The notes beneath the pieces were generated by a model. The model was given only the letters and a program-made list of their open reading frames with translations. It did no database searches and was not told where the DNA came from. The position numbers were made by a program, and so were the translations under genes. Positions 5,827 through 5,944 of a DNA stretch of 5,944 nucleotides are shown piece after piece. The DNA is from JAZNLR01 sp045579195 (GTDB lineage Bacteria > Bacillota > Clostridia > Christensenellales > CAMQZB01). The first letter of the stretch is position 1, and every line of letters starts with the position of its first letter. Location of the stretch: positions 1 through 5,944 of the forward strand of contig JAZNLR010000024.1 in NCBI GenBank assembly GCA_045579195.1, read 5' to 3'.

Positions 5827-5901
5827 TGGCAGGGGAGACGCGATTCGAACACGCAACCTACGGTTTTGGAGACCGCTACTCTACCGTTGAGCCACTCCCC
5901 T
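5827..5901 (-). tRNA. tRNA-Trp (anticodon CCA)
   Basis: A 75-base cloverleaf including an encoded CCA end (5827-5829). Acceptor arms AGGGGAG and CTCCCCT form seven pairs. The D stem is GCTC with GAGT and the anticodon stem GCGGT with ACCGT. The anticodon loop CTCCAAA carries CCA at positions 34-36, which reads UGG. The T arm has the loop TTCGAAT, and the discriminator base is G, as in bacterial tRNA-Trp. G-U wobbles close the D, anticodon and T stems. It stands alone with its own promoter and terminator. Confidence 0.97.
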
Positions 5902-5914
5902 AAGCAACGTTAAT

Positions 5915-5943
5915 AGTATAATTAAAAAAGCAAAACTAGTCAA
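5915..5943 (-). promoter_or_regulatory. Promoter of tRNA-Trp
   Basis: On the minus strand TTGACT (5938-5943) and TATACT (5915-5920) are separated by 17 bases. The start should fall near 5908, about seven bases before the mature tRNA 5' end at 5901, giving a very short leader for RNase P removal. Confidence 0.82.
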
Positions 5944-5944
5944 G

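Noticed and set aside
5731..5913. Plus-strand reading frame across the tRNA region with the typical peptide RRDSNTQPTVLE
   Set aside because: It is antisense translation of tRNA-Trp, its terminator and the proC promoter, a well-known type of spurious open reading frame.
1..5944. CRISPR array, insertion sequence ends, prophage or toxin-antitoxin genes
   Set aside because: No regularly spaced repeats, transposase, terminal inverted repeats or recognisable phage or toxin genes were seen; the lone recombinase has no mobile-element neighbours.

Overview
The window is AT-rich chromosomal DNA that looks like a Bacillota (Firmicutes) genome, most likely an uncultured member of Clostridia. This rests on strong Shine-Dalgarno sites of the AGGAG/GAGGG type, near-consensus sigma-A promoters with 17-base spacers, a tRNA-Trp with encoded CCA, and the family variants of the proteins. 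TGA is used as a stop and TGG for Trp, so the genetic code is standard. The lineage call is an inference from style, not from a marker gene.

Layout, left to right. On the minus strand lies the 5' end of hflX (ribosome-associated GTPase, cut by the window edge). It is preceded three bases upstream by a complete XerC/XerD-type tyrosine recombinase gene; hflX's Shine-Dalgarno site sits inside the last codons of the recombinase gene, so the two look co-transcribed. A 395-base divergent intergenic region (1404-1798) follows. It carries the recombinase promoter, three inverted repeats and a near-consensus promoter for the next gene. On the plus strand, 1799-3484 encodes an unusual protein: an N-terminal PadR-type winged helix, a long acidic low-complexity linker of about 310 residues, and four predicted membrane helices at the C-terminus. 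It ends at a bidirectional terminator shared with the convergent minus-strand operon.

That operon, read right to left, is proC (pyrroline-5-carboxylate reductase), rnhA (ribonuclease HI, overlapping proC by 14 bases) and a TVP38/TMEM64 (VTT, DedA-superfamily) membrane protein three bases further on. It starts from a TTGACA-17-TAAAAT promoter. At the right edge lies a minus-strand tRNA-Trp(CCA) with its own promoter and intrinsic terminator.

Most of the window is housekeeping. The parts that deserve attention are the membrane-anchored PadR fusion with a possible operator over its own promoter, and the perfect 9-6-9 inverted repeat that lies in the same intergenic region as the promoter of a catalytically intact tyrosine recombinase. 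No insertion sequence, CRISPR array, prophage or toxin-antitoxin module was seen.
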